Positions 1 to 7,155 of a stretch of DNA of 62,518 bases are shown in pieces. The notes under the pieces were generated by a model. The model was not told where the DNA came from. It searched no databases and worked only from the letters and a program-made list of their open reading frames with translations. A program made the position numbers and the translations under genes. Origin of the DNA: a virus; IMG/VR virus record IMGVR_UViG_3300048928_000663, positions 1-62,518 of that record; one strand, 5' to 3'. Each line of letters starts with the position of its first letter. Within the stretch, counting starts at the first letter, position 1.

Positions 1-312
1 TCACCCGGCTGTCCGAGCGGCTGGAGCATCTGGCTGCATAGCGTCGTCGTTGGCCGCCTTCTTCGAGCGGCCCGGCTTGTCGGCGCCCGTGTTCTCGGGC
101 GGCAGCAGTTCGGATACCGGCCGCTCCAGCAGCCACGCGTCCAGCTCGACGCGAAGCCACCCCACGCGGCGGCCGGACAGCAGCCGGGGCTGCGGTGCCT
201 TGCGCTTGCGCACCAGTTCCTCCCAGGTGCTCAGGCCCAGGGCCACGTAGGCGGCCGCTGCCTCGCGCTCCAGCGCGCCGGGGATGATGACGACGGTGTA
301 GGCCTGCGTCAT
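1..312 (-). CDS. AlpA/excisionase-like DNA-binding protein
   Basis: This 103-residue protein is probably a winged-helix regulator or excisionase. A helix-turn-helix stretch (AAAYVALGLSTWEELVR) is followed by SGRRVGWLRVELDAWL, the order seen in AlpA and phage Xis proteins, where the second part is the wing and C-terminal helix. The tail is polar and low complexity. The ATG at 312 was chosen because it overlaps the stop of the upstream gene (ATGA). Such genes usually sit beside an integrase, which would lie left of position 1; that is inference. Family assignment is by pattern only. Confidence 0.72.
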   Translation of the reverse strand: MTQAYTVVIIPGALEREAAAAYVALGLSTWEELVRKRKAPQPRLLSGRRVGWLRVELDAWLLERPVSELLPPENTGADKPGRSKKAANDDAMQPDAPAARTAG

Positions 313-590
313 GGCGCCGGCCCCACACGGATGGCGAAGACCTGGACCGGCTCTTGCCCGAAGTGCTCGTGCTGGATGGTCTGCACCTCGTAGCCGCGCC
401 ACGGGCGCACCATGCGGCGCGCCGCGTCGTCGCGCGAGGGGTAGCCCTTGGTCAGGGTCACGCTGTCGAACGTGCGGCCTTCCAGCCGGCGGCGCCAGTA
501 GGGCGTGCACAGGCGGAACTCGAATGGCTTCGTGCCGGCTGCGATCTGGTCGAAGTGGACAGCCTTCAGGGGGAGGACCAGAGTGCTCAC
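309..590 (-). CDS. ASCH-domain protein
   Basis: A 93-residue protein that fills a single ASCH fold. It starts with a hydrophobic strand and the run VHFDQIAAGTKPFEFR, the usual ASCH pattern (a K-x-FE-R segment after a G-T/K turn), followed by a basic WRRRLEG segment. ASCH proteins are PUA-like and bind RNA or modified nucleosides; some hydrolyse acetylcytidine. Substrate here is unknown. It overlaps both neighbours by 4 bases, so it is translated with the operon running from 1100 to 1. Confidence 0.75.
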   Translation of the reverse strand: MSTLVLPLKAVHFDQIAAGTKPFEFRLCTPYWRRRLEGRTFDSVTLTKGYPSRDDAARRMVRPWRGYEVQTIQHEHFGQEPVQVFAIRVGPAP

Positions 591-916
591 GTGATCGGCC
601 CCTTGATCTGGTGGGGGAACCGCGCCTGCTTGATGCTGGCAAGCGCGTCATCGATGCGGTGCCGGGGGTAGTCGCCGCCTTCGTCGTCCTGCTCGCGGAA
701 CGACCGCAGCGCGTGCTCGGCAACAGCCAGCACATCGGCGCTGATGACGATCAGGCCGAAGGGCTGCACCGCGCGGGCCAGCTGCACGACGTGCCCGCTC
801 ATGGGGTCCGGCATGGTCTTGAAGACCTCGGCCAGTGCGCGGGCGTGGTTGGCCTGGGCTTCGAGTTCGGCCGCCTTCTGGGTCAGGTGGCTGGCGGTGA
901 AGTGGTGGGTGGTCAT
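587..916 (-). CDS. Hypothetical phage protein
   Basis: A 109-residue protein starting at ATG 916 (MTTHHFTASH). The longer upstream extension was dropped because it reads through the small gene at 942-1100 in another frame and has atypical Arg/Ser-rich composition. The N-terminal half is an Ala/Glu-rich helix likely to form a coiled coil; the rest is mixed. No known domain was recognised. Its 3' end overlaps the ASCH gene by 4 bases, placing it in the same operon. Confidence 0.7.
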   Translation of the reverse strand: MTTHHFTASHLTQKAAELEAQANHARALAEVFKTMPDPMSGHVVQLARAVQPFGLIVISADVLAVAEHALRSFREQDDEGGDYPRHRIDDALASIKQARFPHQIKGPIT

Positions 917-941
917 GGTGTTCGTCGGCAGAACGTGGGAA

Positions 942-1100
942 TCAGGCGGCCGAAGGCGCAGCCGGCCCGACCTCACTGCTGCAGACGGCGCAGAGATTGC
1001 AGCCCGCCCACTCCGTGCCTTCATCTCCCGTGTGGGCCTCTTCTTCGGGCAGTTCGCAAGAGCAGCGGTCGCAAATGCCGAAGATTTCTTCGTCGTTCAT
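942..1100 (-). CDS. Small zinc-ribbon-like protein
   Basis: A 52-residue ORF from ATG 1100. It carries a cysteine set CDRCSC near residues 10-15 and CNLCAVC near 34-40, suggesting one small zinc site. The protein is acidic (EEEAHTGDEGTE). It is the first gene of the leftmost minus-strand operon and ends 25 bases before the next start. Function is unknown; the Cys spacing and compact placement are the evidence that it is real. Confidence 0.65.
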   Translation of the reverse strand: MNDEEIFGICDRCSCELPEEEAHTGDEGTEWAGCNLCAVCSSEVGPAAPSAA

Positions 1101-1149
1101 GGTTTCGATCCTTCAGCGGGAGGGCTTGGAAAGGCGGCGGCGGTGCTCT

Positions 1150-1164
1150 GAAAGGGTGTACCTT
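1150..1164. promoter_or_regulatory. Palindrome in divergent intergenic region
   Basis: AAAGG-GTGTA-CCTTT is a 5-bp inverted repeat between the divergent genes starting at 1100 and 1200. It may be an operator; its half-sites do not match the AC-N4-GT operator found elsewhere in the window. Confidence 0.35.
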
Positions 1165-1199
1165 TCGGCCTTTTCACGGACTTGTGCAGAATTTGACGC

Positions 1200-1448
1200 A
1201 TGGACATCAAGGCTCAGTACCGCATCAACCCCGCGCATGTGGTCTTTGAAATTGCTGTCAATGGTGAAAGGCGCACCGCGTGGGTGAGCATGGATGCCTT
1301 GGCGGCACTCGCAGGCTGCTTGGTCATCTCGGAGGAGCAGGCGATTGCCGCGTACCGAGGCCATTGGCGGGTGATTCATGCGGCGGCGCTTGGGTTGTAC
1401 GCCCGAGGACAGGTGCGCCCTTTCGTACGACGGGAAGATGTCGTTTAG
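1200..1448 (+). CDS. DUF1488-like small protein
   Basis: An 82-residue protein whose pattern (VVFEIAVNGERRTAWVS, then a leucine-rich helix and an HWRVIHAAA segment) resembles DUF1488, a small family of unknown function in proteobacteria and phages. It is transcribed away from the 1100-1 operon across a 99-bp gap holding the near-palindrome AAAGGGTGTACCTTT at 1150-1164. No good ribosome-binding site precedes ATG 1200, so start choice is uncertain. Confidence 0.6.
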   Translation: MDIKAQYRINPAHVVFEIAVNGERRTAWVSMDALAALAGCLVISEEQAIAAYRGHWRVIHAAALGLYARGQVRPFVRREDVV

Positions 1449-1500
1449 CGGATGATTGCGCTCGGAATCTTCCAGGCACATAGCTTGCCAGCTGCACACC

Positions 1501-1731
1501 ATGACCATGAGCTTGACGAAAGCAAAACTCGAAGGCTGGCAGGCGTTTGGCTTTGGCACCCCGATGAGCGCAAATCCCCATGCATGCCGAGACGATGTAG
1601 ATCCTGCGGCAGAAATTACCGCGTTAGGCTGGAAACTCGGTTGGCTTTTGCACCAATGTGCAGCTTTGAAGACTGCGAACCGCGAGTTGGTTGCCAAAGC
1701 TCTCCGACAAATGGAAAAAACGCGGCGCTGA
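1501..1731 (+). CDS. Rmf/CrpP-like small protein (tentative)
   Basis: A 76-residue protein starting at ATG 1501. It has the spacing EGWQAFGFGTPMSANPH then ALGWKLGWLL, reminiscent of Rmf/CrpP-type proteins (EGxxA-x-G ... NP/CP ... W-x-GW), which bind ribosomes or small molecules. The match is weak and the function unproven. It ends one base before the convergent DUF5131 gene and lies in the only plus-strand segment of the left 12 kb. Confidence 0.5.
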   Translation: MTMSLTKAKLEGWQAFGFGTPMSANPHACRDDVDPAAEITALGWKLGWLLHQCAALKTANRELVAKALRQMEKTRR

Positions 1732-2751
1732 CTAGGCATGCGTTCCTCCCTGCTCCGCTGGTGAAGGGAAGCCGTTGTGCACCACGCCATCCAGCTTGCG
1801 TCCGGCGGCCTTCTTGCCGACCTTGTGCATGCCGACCGACTGCTGCGTGTAGCGCTCGTCGCCGTCGAGGGCGATCAGCCGGCGGCCGTACAGCGGCGTG
1901 CGGACGGTCTGCGCCAGCACCTGACCCTCGGCATACCACTCGCCCCACTGCTTGAACAGGAAGGGCACGCCGGCGTCGGCGCACTGGTCGCGCAGGGCGC
2001 GCGCCCAGGCGGGGTGCATGGGTCGCGCCTCGGGGCCGCTCTCGCCCCCCGCGATGACCCACTGCAGCTTGCCGATCGCTGGAACCATGTTCCGCAAGAT
2101 GCCGTTGGGCACCAGCACCGCCGAGAGGTCGACCGGCCCAAGCAGCGGCTCCATGGACAGAAAGCGCACGTGCGCCGGCAGGTCGACCAGCTTGGGGATG
2201 TCGCGGTGCGCTTCGATCTGGTCAACGATGGTGGCGCCGATCCAGACGTGCGCCGGCCAGCCGCCGGACTTGAGCCAGGACGCCGGCACCATCTTGCGCA
2301 CGTTGCCGATGCGCTTCGTGAGCACCAGGAAGTCGAGGTTCGGCGCGGCCGCCATCTCGGCGAACATCGCGTCGCGCCAGTCCTGCGCCACGGCGTTGTC
2401 GAACACGTCCGACAGGCTGCTGCAGAACACCCGGCGCCGGGCCTTCATCAGCATGAGGCGGTGACCGCAGGCGGGGCATCCTGCGGCCTTGCGCTCGTCC
2501 TTCTCGCTGCCGCGCCAGCCGCAGTTGCATTCAAGGAAAGGCTCCGCGTTCCAGCGGCGCAGGTTGTTGCGGTTCGTGACGCTGGTCAGCCGGCGCGGCG
2601 CGCCAGGCCCCCAGTTCACGGCCTGGCCGCCGCCGAAGCGCGCGTTGCGGGCCTCGGCATAGCAGTTGTCGCAGCCGGGGCCGACCTTTTGGCACCCTTC
2701 CCAGTGGTTGTAGGTGCTGTCCGTCCAGGCGATTTCAGTGCGATTTCCCAT
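1732..2751 (-). CDS. DUF5131 / phage Gp37-Gp68 family protein
   Basis: A 339-residue protein recognised by its N-terminus: TEIAWTDSTYNHWEGC, then GPGCDNCYAEARNARFGG, a cysteine arrangement like a radical-SAM or metal-binding site. Further Cys pairs (CNCGWRG, CPACGHR near residues 75-100) suggest a zinc ribbon, and VFCSSLSDVFDNAV, FLVLTKRIGN and VIAGGESGPEARPMH are the conserved blocks of the Gp37/Gp68 (DUF5131) family. Its biochemical role is not established. It overlaps the HNH gene upstream by 17 bases and is the last gene of the rdgC-led operon. Confidence 0.88.
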   Translation of the reverse strand: MGNRTEIAWTDSTYNHWEGCQKVGPGCDNCYAEARNARFGGGQAVNWGPGAPRRLTSVTNRNNLRRWNAEPFLECNCGWRGSEKDERKAAGCPACGHRLMLMKARRRVFCSSLSDVFDNAVAQDWRDAMFAEMAAAPNLDFLVLTKRIGNVRKMVPASWLKSGGWPAHVWIGATIVDQIEAHRDIPKLVDLPAHVRFLSMEPLLGPVDLSAVLVPNGILRNMVPAIGKLQWVIAGGESGPEARPMHPAWARALRDQCADAGVPFLFKQWGEWYAEGQVLAQTVRTPLYGRRLIALDGDERYTQQSVGMHKVGKKAAGRKLDGVVHNGFPSPAEQGGTHA

Positions 2752-3205
2752 AGTTCTTGTGCCTTCGGTTGGCGTTGATGCGCTTCCAGTAATCGGTGCC
2801 GCGTGGGGCGCGGGTCTTCTCGCGTTCCTTCATGCAAGCCTTGCAGTGGCGCGTGTTGTTTCCCGCGACCAGCGTGTTCTCGGGGGTGAACTCGTGCCCG
2901 TGCTTGCAATGCGTCTGGCGCTTCCTCTTGCTGTCGCGCTTCACGTGGCACAAGCGGCACACCGGCTGCACGTCCAGGTGGTTCTCGGCGGCATAGCCCA
3001 GGTGGTGGTCGTACTCGTGCTTCAGGCCGTCCGGCTGGTGCGTGTGGCCGCAGTCCGTGCACGCGAGCGTGTTGGGGTGCGGCCTGCGCCCGGTCCGTAC
3101 CTCGACGTTGATCCGCTGGCGCGCCTGGATGCGGTCCCCGTCTCGGGCGGGCTTGGGCTCAGGGCCGGGCCGGCGCGGCCTCTTCGGCGCCGCGTCCTCA
3201 AGCAT
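2735..3205 (-). CDS. HNH endonuclease
   Basis: A 156-residue protein with an HNH nuclease core: CTDCGHTHQ, then HEYDHHLGYAAENHLDVQPV and CRLCH, giving a four-Cys zinc site around the catalytic His and Asn. A second zinc-like module (CKHGHEFTPENT ... CKACMKER) lies near the C-terminus. It probably cuts or nicks DNA, but it does not adjoin the terminase as packaging HNH proteins do. The N-terminus is basic and Pro-rich. Overlaps of 8 and 17 bases with its neighbours show operon membership. Confidence 0.85.
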   Translation of the reverse strand: MLEDAAPKRPRRPGPEPKPARDGDRIQARQRINVEVRTGRRPHPNTLACTDCGHTHQPDGLKHEYDHHLGYAAENHLDVQPVCRLCHVKRDSKRKRQTHCKHGHEFTPENTLVAGNNTRHCKACMKEREKTRAPRGTDYWKRINANRRHKNYGKSH

Positions 3206-3575
3206 TGGCGGCCTCCTGCGGCGCGGGCTGGGGATCGGGCGCCAACTGCAGCGCGCCCTTCAGCGCCTCGATGATGTCGCACAGGTAGCGCTCCATGCGC
3301 GTCTTCTCGGTGCGGCTGGCGCGACTGCCGCGCACAAGGCAACCGGTGATGTACCCGATGCTGGTGCGCGCGATGAACTGCTCGACCGTCAGGCCGTCGC
3401 CCATCGAGCCCCACCAGCAGGTCCAGGCCTCGCCGTAGCAGGTGACGGTCAGGTGCCCCTGGCCAGGCGCGACGTTCTGGATCAGCACCGTGATGGGGTC
3501 GATCAGGCCGCGCCCGGGACCGCGCGTGGCGTCGGTGATGGTCAGCACGCGCTGTTGCTTGGCCTCGACTTTCAT
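3198..3575 (-). CDS. Conserved phage protein, unknown function
   Basis: A 125-residue protein starting at ATG 3575, which overlaps the upstream stop (ATGA). The central part (DPITVLIQNVAPGQGHLTVT, then AWTCWWGSMGD) belongs to a type common in proteobacterial phages beside recombination genes; its role is unknown. The C-terminal third is helical and ends in a Pro/Ala/Gln tail. The longer upstream extension was rejected because it lies inside the preceding gene. Confidence 0.78.
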   Translation of the reverse strand: MKVEAKQQRVLTITDATRGPGRGLIDPITVLIQNVAPGQGHLTVTCYGEAWTCWWGSMGDGLTVEQFIARTSIGYITGCLVRGSRASRTEKTRMERYLCDIIEALKGALQLAPDPQPAPQEAANA

Positions 3576-4270
3576 GCTGCTGCGCACGCCTCGCTGGTTT
3601 CGAGCGACGAGTTCGCCTCGCGCACAGCCTCGGCCGCCTTGAAGGCGTCGTAGCGCTGGATGGCCCACACAATCGCATGGCAGTTCCAGAGGTAGCGACT
3701 GGTGTGCTCGGTAAAGCTGTGATCCCACAGGTCATCGAAGCTCCACGCGCGCCGGTTGGTGCCTTCGGGCTTCCAGCTGAAGTCGTAGGCGGCTTGGAAC
3801 GCGCCATGCTCGCCGTGGTCACCCAGGGCGCCGAACACGCGGTCATCGACCTCTTCCCACAGTTCGCGCCGCTGCACCTTCGTCAGCTGGCCTTCGCGCG
3901 CAGCATCGCGGACCCATCGCACGCGGTACTCGTTGATGACCTCCCGGAAGCGGTCCTCGCTGAACTCCTTCGCGCCCTTGTCCGGCGTCGCTTCCAGCTT
4001 CTCGGCCCAGTAGCCCGGGTTGATGCGCCCCTTGTCCGAGCGGAAGAACTTGAACATGTCGGGCACGCGGTCGAACACCCATGCGCCGCAGTCGCCGCCG
4101 ATGTACAGGCGGCCACCCCAGGTGATCACGTCGAACCAGTAGGCGCTGCTGTCGGGACGGCGGAACCGCAGATGGCGGTCGGCGCCGCTGTCGCGCACCA
4201 CCGTCATCTGGTGCTGGGCTACGTCCTTGAAGAACTGCGCTGCCGCGTCGTCCTTGGTGCTCGCGGTCAT
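3572..4270 (-). CDS. Conserved phage protein, unknown function
   Basis: A 232-residue protein. Residues about 25-80 contain a strand-rich core (FDVITWGGRLYIGGDCGAWV then DMFKFFRSD) recognisable in many siphophage and myophage early regions, followed by an acidic helical region with several Trp. The C-terminus (WNCHAIVWAIQRYDAF) is part of the same family pattern. No catalytic motif is evident. It overlaps its neighbours by 4 bases at both ends. Confidence 0.8.
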   Translation of the reverse strand: MTASTKDDAAAQFFKDVAQHQMTVVRDSGADRHLRFRRPDSSAYWFDVITWGGRLYIGGDCGAWVFDRVPDMFKFFRSDKGRINPGYWAEKLEATPDKGAKEFSEDRFREVINEYRVRWVRDAAREGQLTKVQRRELWEEVDDRVFGALGDHGEHGAFQAAYDFSWKPEGTNRRAWSFDDLWDHSFTEHTSRYLWNCHAIVWAIQRYDAFKAAEAVREANSSLETSEACAAA

Positions 4271-5019
4271 GCGGCGGCCTTCGCGGCCACGGCGGCCAGG
4301 TCCGCGGGCACGGTGTTGCCCAGGGTCTTCATGAGTTCGGCCAGAGCGCGGGCGACGATGGCGGCGTCGCTGACCGGCTTCGTCGGGCGGGCGGCCACGC
4401 TCTTGCCCAGGATGTCCATGGCCTCGCGCAGCGTGCTCGGCGGCACCACGACATCGAGGGCCTTACCTGCGGCGTCGCCCAGGGCGGCGAGCGTCGGGAA
4501 CGCGGTGGTGTCGATGGATTCGAGGTGCTTCGTCAGGGCGTAGAAGTTGGCCCGGCTGAACTTGTTCTGTGCGCCGGGCAGCGGCATCGCTTTGCTCATG
4601 GTGGCTTTCGTGGTGGATGGGGCGGGTTCGGGCTGGGGTGCGACGTGCGGCGTGGGCGTGGGCGCCGGGGCTGGGGACGGCGGCGGCGGAACAGGCGCGG
4701 CCGCGGCAGGCTGCGGCGCCGCCACGCGGTGCACGCGGACCCGCACGGGCACCGGGTGGACCAGCGGGGGCGGGGCCACCTGGGCGATGGCTTGGCTCAT
4801 GGCGGTGGCAGGGTTGTCGCGCGCGAAACGGCGCAGATCTGCCCGCGCGTTCTCGTTCGCGTGCGCGTCGCCGGCCTTCGCGCTGATGCCGTACCGCATG
4901 GTCCTGCCATTGGGGGCCCGCACCAACCCGCCGATGCGGTTGCCTGGGCCCTGCCAGTCGAGGATGACCAGGCCGAACTGGTCGCACAGGCTCTTGAAGT
5001 AGGTCTGGCGCTTGTTCAT
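4267..5019 (-). CDS. Hypothetical protein with proline-rich linker
   Basis: A 250-residue protein starting at ATG 5019, overlapping the upstream stop by 4 bases. Residues 1-75 form a compact basic domain (RQTYFKSLCDQFGLVILDWQ), residues about 95-145 are a Pro/Ala linker with repeated PAP/PTP, and the last 100 residues form a helical domain (FSRANFYALTKHLESID). The N-terminal domain may bind nucleic acid, judging only by charge. No family was recognised. Confidence 0.75.
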   Translation of the reverse strand: MNKRQTYFKSLCDQFGLVILDWQGPGNRIGGLVRAPNGRTMRYGISAKAGDAHANENARADLRRFARDNPATAMSQAIAQVAPPPLVHPVPVRVRVHRVAAPQPAAAAPVPPPPSPAPAPTPTPHVAPQPEPAPSTTKATMSKAMPLPGAQNKFSRANFYALTKHLESIDTTAFPTLAALGDAAGKALDVVVPPSTLREAMDILGKSVAARPTKPVSDAAIVARALAELMKTLGNTVPADLAAVAAKAAA

Positions 5020-5321
5020 GCCGAGACTTCCTTTTCGGTGGTCGTGGCGGCCGGCGGCGTCTGCTCGGGCGGCAGGCGTTCCAGCCAGCACTCCAGAAAG
5101 TCGACCTCCATGGCCTCGAAGTCGTAGGTCTGCAGCGGCTTGCCGTCTTCGCTGCGGCAGCGCCAGACGGGCTCTTGCTCGGCTTGGGGGCCTGCGACCT
5201 CTTTGTGCAAGAACACAGTCACGACGATGCGGCCAATGGTCTGGCTCTTGCCGTGGCCGTTGAAGGCGCGGCGGCTCCCGATGACGCGGCAGCGCTGGCC
5301 GGGTGCGGTTGGCGGGATCAC
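5016..5321 (-). CDS. Small hypothetical protein
   Basis: A 101-residue protein translated from GTG 5321, which overlaps the rdgC stop (GTGA); no ATG is available upstream. The N-terminal 45 residues (GQRCRVIGSRRAFNGHGK) look like a small beta-barrel of SH3/KOW type, followed by an acidic C-terminus. Function unknown. Its coupling to rdgC suggests a role in the same recombination or early-expression programme. Confidence 0.72.
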   Translation of the reverse strand: MIPPTAPGQRCRVIGSRRAFNGHGKSQTIGRIVVTVFLHKEVAGPQAEQEPVWRCRSEDGKPLQTYDFEAMEVDFLECWLERLPPEQTPPAATTTEKEVSA

Positions 5322-6262
5322 GCGGCCCCCGGAGCGGTGCTGTCCGTGGGCTCGGCCGGCGGCGTCAGCTCGACCAGGCCGCCCAGCGCCTCCAGCAGGC
5401 CCGGCAGCAGGCGGCTGATCTCGCCCGTGGTGATGGCCGCATCGGCGTCGAAGCTGTCTTCCTTTTCCTGCGAGGTCTTCTCGAACACGCCGTCCTGGAA
5501 CTGAATCTTGCGCAGGTGCATGCTCTCGGTCAGCACGAAGGAGACGCGCTCGTCCCAGGTCATGGCCAACTTGGTTGGCAGCTTGCCCTCGGCGATGTGC
5601 TGGCGGATTTCCTCGATGTCCAGCGGATGATGGCCGTAGCGGATCGCCGCCTTGGACGCGTCGGTCGCCTTGAGCTCGCATTCGCGATCGATCGAGAAAC
5701 CGGCCGGCGGCTCCTGGCTGCTGAGCCATTCCGACATCGCCGCCGTCGCCGAGGTGGCCGTGTGCAGCTCCTGCACGATGAAGCCATCCAGTGCCCTGAC
5801 CAGCAGCGTGATGATTTCGTCCACGCGGTTCTGGCTTGCAGCGTCCACCACAAGGCGCCGCGCCTGCGGATCGATCCAGACCCAGGTGGCGCCGCGCTTG
5901 GTGAAGGCCACGGGCAACAGCGTCTGCTTGGCTTCCTCGCGCAGGTCGCGGATTTCCTTCTTGCCGGGCTTGCGGCCGGTGGTTGCTTCGATCTGCTTCG
6001 CGCGCTCGTCGGCCTTGCGCTTGACCACCGCGGCCGGCACGGCCTTGCTCTCGACCATCAGGCGCAGCAGGTACTGGCCGCCGATGGACTCGACCAGCGG
6101 GCCGTGTTCCTCGCCGCGCGGCGGCACCCAGCCGGCCGAACGTTCCTGCGTCGCGCCGCACTCTGCGAAGCGCTGCGTCGTCAGCGCCTCGCTGATGTCG
6201 GCGTGGCCGGGAAGTTCGCAGCTGGCCGGGATGCTGTAGATGAGGGCACTGGTTATTTTCAT
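5318..6262 (-). CDS. rdgC: Recombination-associated protein RdgC
   Basis: A 314-residue RdgC homologue, near the usual length of about 300. Family blocks are present: the N-terminal ALIYSI strand, ECGATQERSAGWVPP, LLRLMVESKAVPAAVV, then a basic GRKPGKKEIRDLREE helix and the TWDERVSFVLTE segment. RdgC forms a ring dimer that coats double-stranded DNA and restrains RecA. ATG 6262 was chosen; an upstream TTG at 6280 is also in frame. It heads the operon running to 1732, behind two operators and a promoter whose predicted start lies only a few bases from the ATG. Confidence 0.93.
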   Translation of the reverse strand: MKITSALIYSIPASCELPGHADISEALTTQRFAECGATQERSAGWVPPRGEEHGPLVESIGGQYLLRLMVESKAVPAAVVKRKADERAKQIEATTGRKPGKKEIRDLREEAKQTLLPVAFTKRGATWVWIDPQARRLVVDAASQNRVDEIITLLVRALDGFIVQELHTATSATAAMSEWLSSQEPPAGFSIDRECELKATDASKAAIRYGHHPLDIEEIRQHIAEGKLPTKLAMTWDERVSFVLTESMHLRKIQFQDGVFEKTSQEKEDSFDADAAITTGEISRLLPGLLEALGGLVELTPPAEPTDSTAPGAA

Positions 6263-6270
6263 GATCGCAT

Positions 6271-6298
6271 TTGATAACAAAGGTCGTCATTCTGTCAC
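6271..6298 (-). promoter_or_regulatory. Candidate rdgC promoter
   Basis: On the minus strand GTGACA (6293-6298) and TATCAA (6271-6276) lie 16 bp apart. The predicted transcription start is around 6264, leaving almost no leader before ATG 6262. The -10 overlaps the operator at 6273-6288. Confidence 0.5.
6273..6288. promoter_or_regulatory. Operator site 1 (GATAAC-AAAG-GTCGTC)
   Basis: One of 14 sites sharing two 6-bp half-sites, a 4-bp spacer and an AC-N4-GT core. It covers the predicted rdgC -10 box and lies 32 bp from operator site 2, about three helical turns. Confidence 0.6.
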
Positions 6299-6304
6299 GC
6301 TTAT

Positions 6305-6320
6305 GGCAACCGTTGTCACC
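6305..6320. promoter_or_regulatory. Operator site 2 (GGCAAC-CGTT-GTCACC)
   Basis: Partner of the site at 6273, 32 bp away and upstream of the predicted rdgC -35. It lies next to the terminator of the recT operon, in the only gap between the two early operons. Confidence 0.65.
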
Positions 6321-6329
6321 GTGACAGGC

Positions 6330-6357
6330 AAAAAAAGGGCGGGCTTGATTGCCCGCC
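6330..6357 (-). terminator. Rho-independent terminator of recT operon
   Basis: On the minus strand GGCGGGC-AATCAA-GCCCGCC forms a 7-bp stem with a 6-nt loop, followed by C and seven T residues. It lies 13 bases beyond the YqaJ-type gene stop. Confidence 0.85.
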
Positions 6358-6369
6358 GGTGCTGCGCGA

Positions 6370-7155
6370 CTACTCGCCGCGCAGGGTCTTCTCGTACTGC
6401 GTGACCATGCTTTCGAAGCGCCACATGTCGCGCTGCAGCGCTTCGATGTAGTCGTCGTCGCGTTGCGCGATCCGCAGGTACAACTCACGGTTGATCGTCT
6501 TCAGGGCAGGGCAGTACATGGCGAAGTGCCAGGTCTGAAAGCCCGTGAGCCACAGGCCGCCCTGCACCTGATCGATGAACTCGCTCAGGTCGTTGTCGAT
6601 CCACAGGCGCTTGATGCCGGCCGGACTGACAAGGCACTTGTATTCGGCGCCCGCGCAGTCGTTGATGAAGCCGTCTGCCGAACAGCCAAACTTGCCATCC
6701 AGGGACGTGAGGAAGCCGACCTGCGAGACGATCACGCCCGCCTCGATCTCGTGCGCGCGGCGCGCCGCGGGTTCCAACTCCTGGCCGCGCTCCATCTGCC
6801 AGGTGGTGTGGCCCTCGTCCAGCAGTTCGCCGCTGATGCGCTCGCACGCGAGGCGGAACGCGTAGTCCTGAGCGGCTGGGCTTGGCCCGCCGACCACCTC
6901 GCCGTCCAGCGCGCGCTGCACGGTTTCGGACGTGGGCGCGTTTTTGTAGCCGGCCTCTTCGATGCACAGGGCCTTCGGCTTGCCGGCCTTCATGAGGTCC
7001 ACGTACCGCTGCTGGCGCTCGTCCAGGCCACCGACCCACTCGCGCGCGACCTTGAACATGCTGGCCGTGGCGACGCCGCACCGGGCTTCCCGCCACTCGC
7101 GCGTGCCCTGGGCCACGCGGTGCATGCGGAAGCGAAGGGGTGGGTTCGTGGTCAT
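6370..7155 (-). CDS. YqaJ-type viral recombinase / exonuclease
   Basis: A 261-residue PD-(D/E)xK exonuclease of the lambda Exo/YqaJ type. Residues 16-32 hold the signature QGTREWREARCGVATAS, residues 122-138 the ERGQELEPAARRAHEIE helix, and residues 159-173 the catalytic SADG ... EYK (D161, E171, K173). Such enzymes resect one strand of double-stranded DNA ends to supply single strands to an annealing protein, here the RecT encoded immediately upstream with a 4-base overlap. It is the last gene before the terminator at 6330-6357. Confidence 0.92.
   Translation of the reverse strand: MTTNPPLRFRMHRVAQGTREWREARCGVATASMFKVAREWVGGLDERQQRYVDLMKAGKPKALCIEEAGYKNAPTSETVQRALDGEVVGGPSPAAQDYAFRLACERISGELLDEGHTTWQMERGQELEPAARRAHEIEAGVIVSQVGFLTSLDGKFGCSADGFINDCAGAEYKCLVSPAGIKRLWIDNDLSEFIDQVQGGLWLTGFQTWHFAMYCPALKTINRELYLRIAQRDDDYIEALQRDMWRFESMVTQYEKTLRGE

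Noticed and set aside
1113-1790. 225-codon minus-strand frame across the two small plus-strand genes
   Set aside because: It runs antisense through the DUF1488-like gene and has no recognisable domain or ribosome-binding site.
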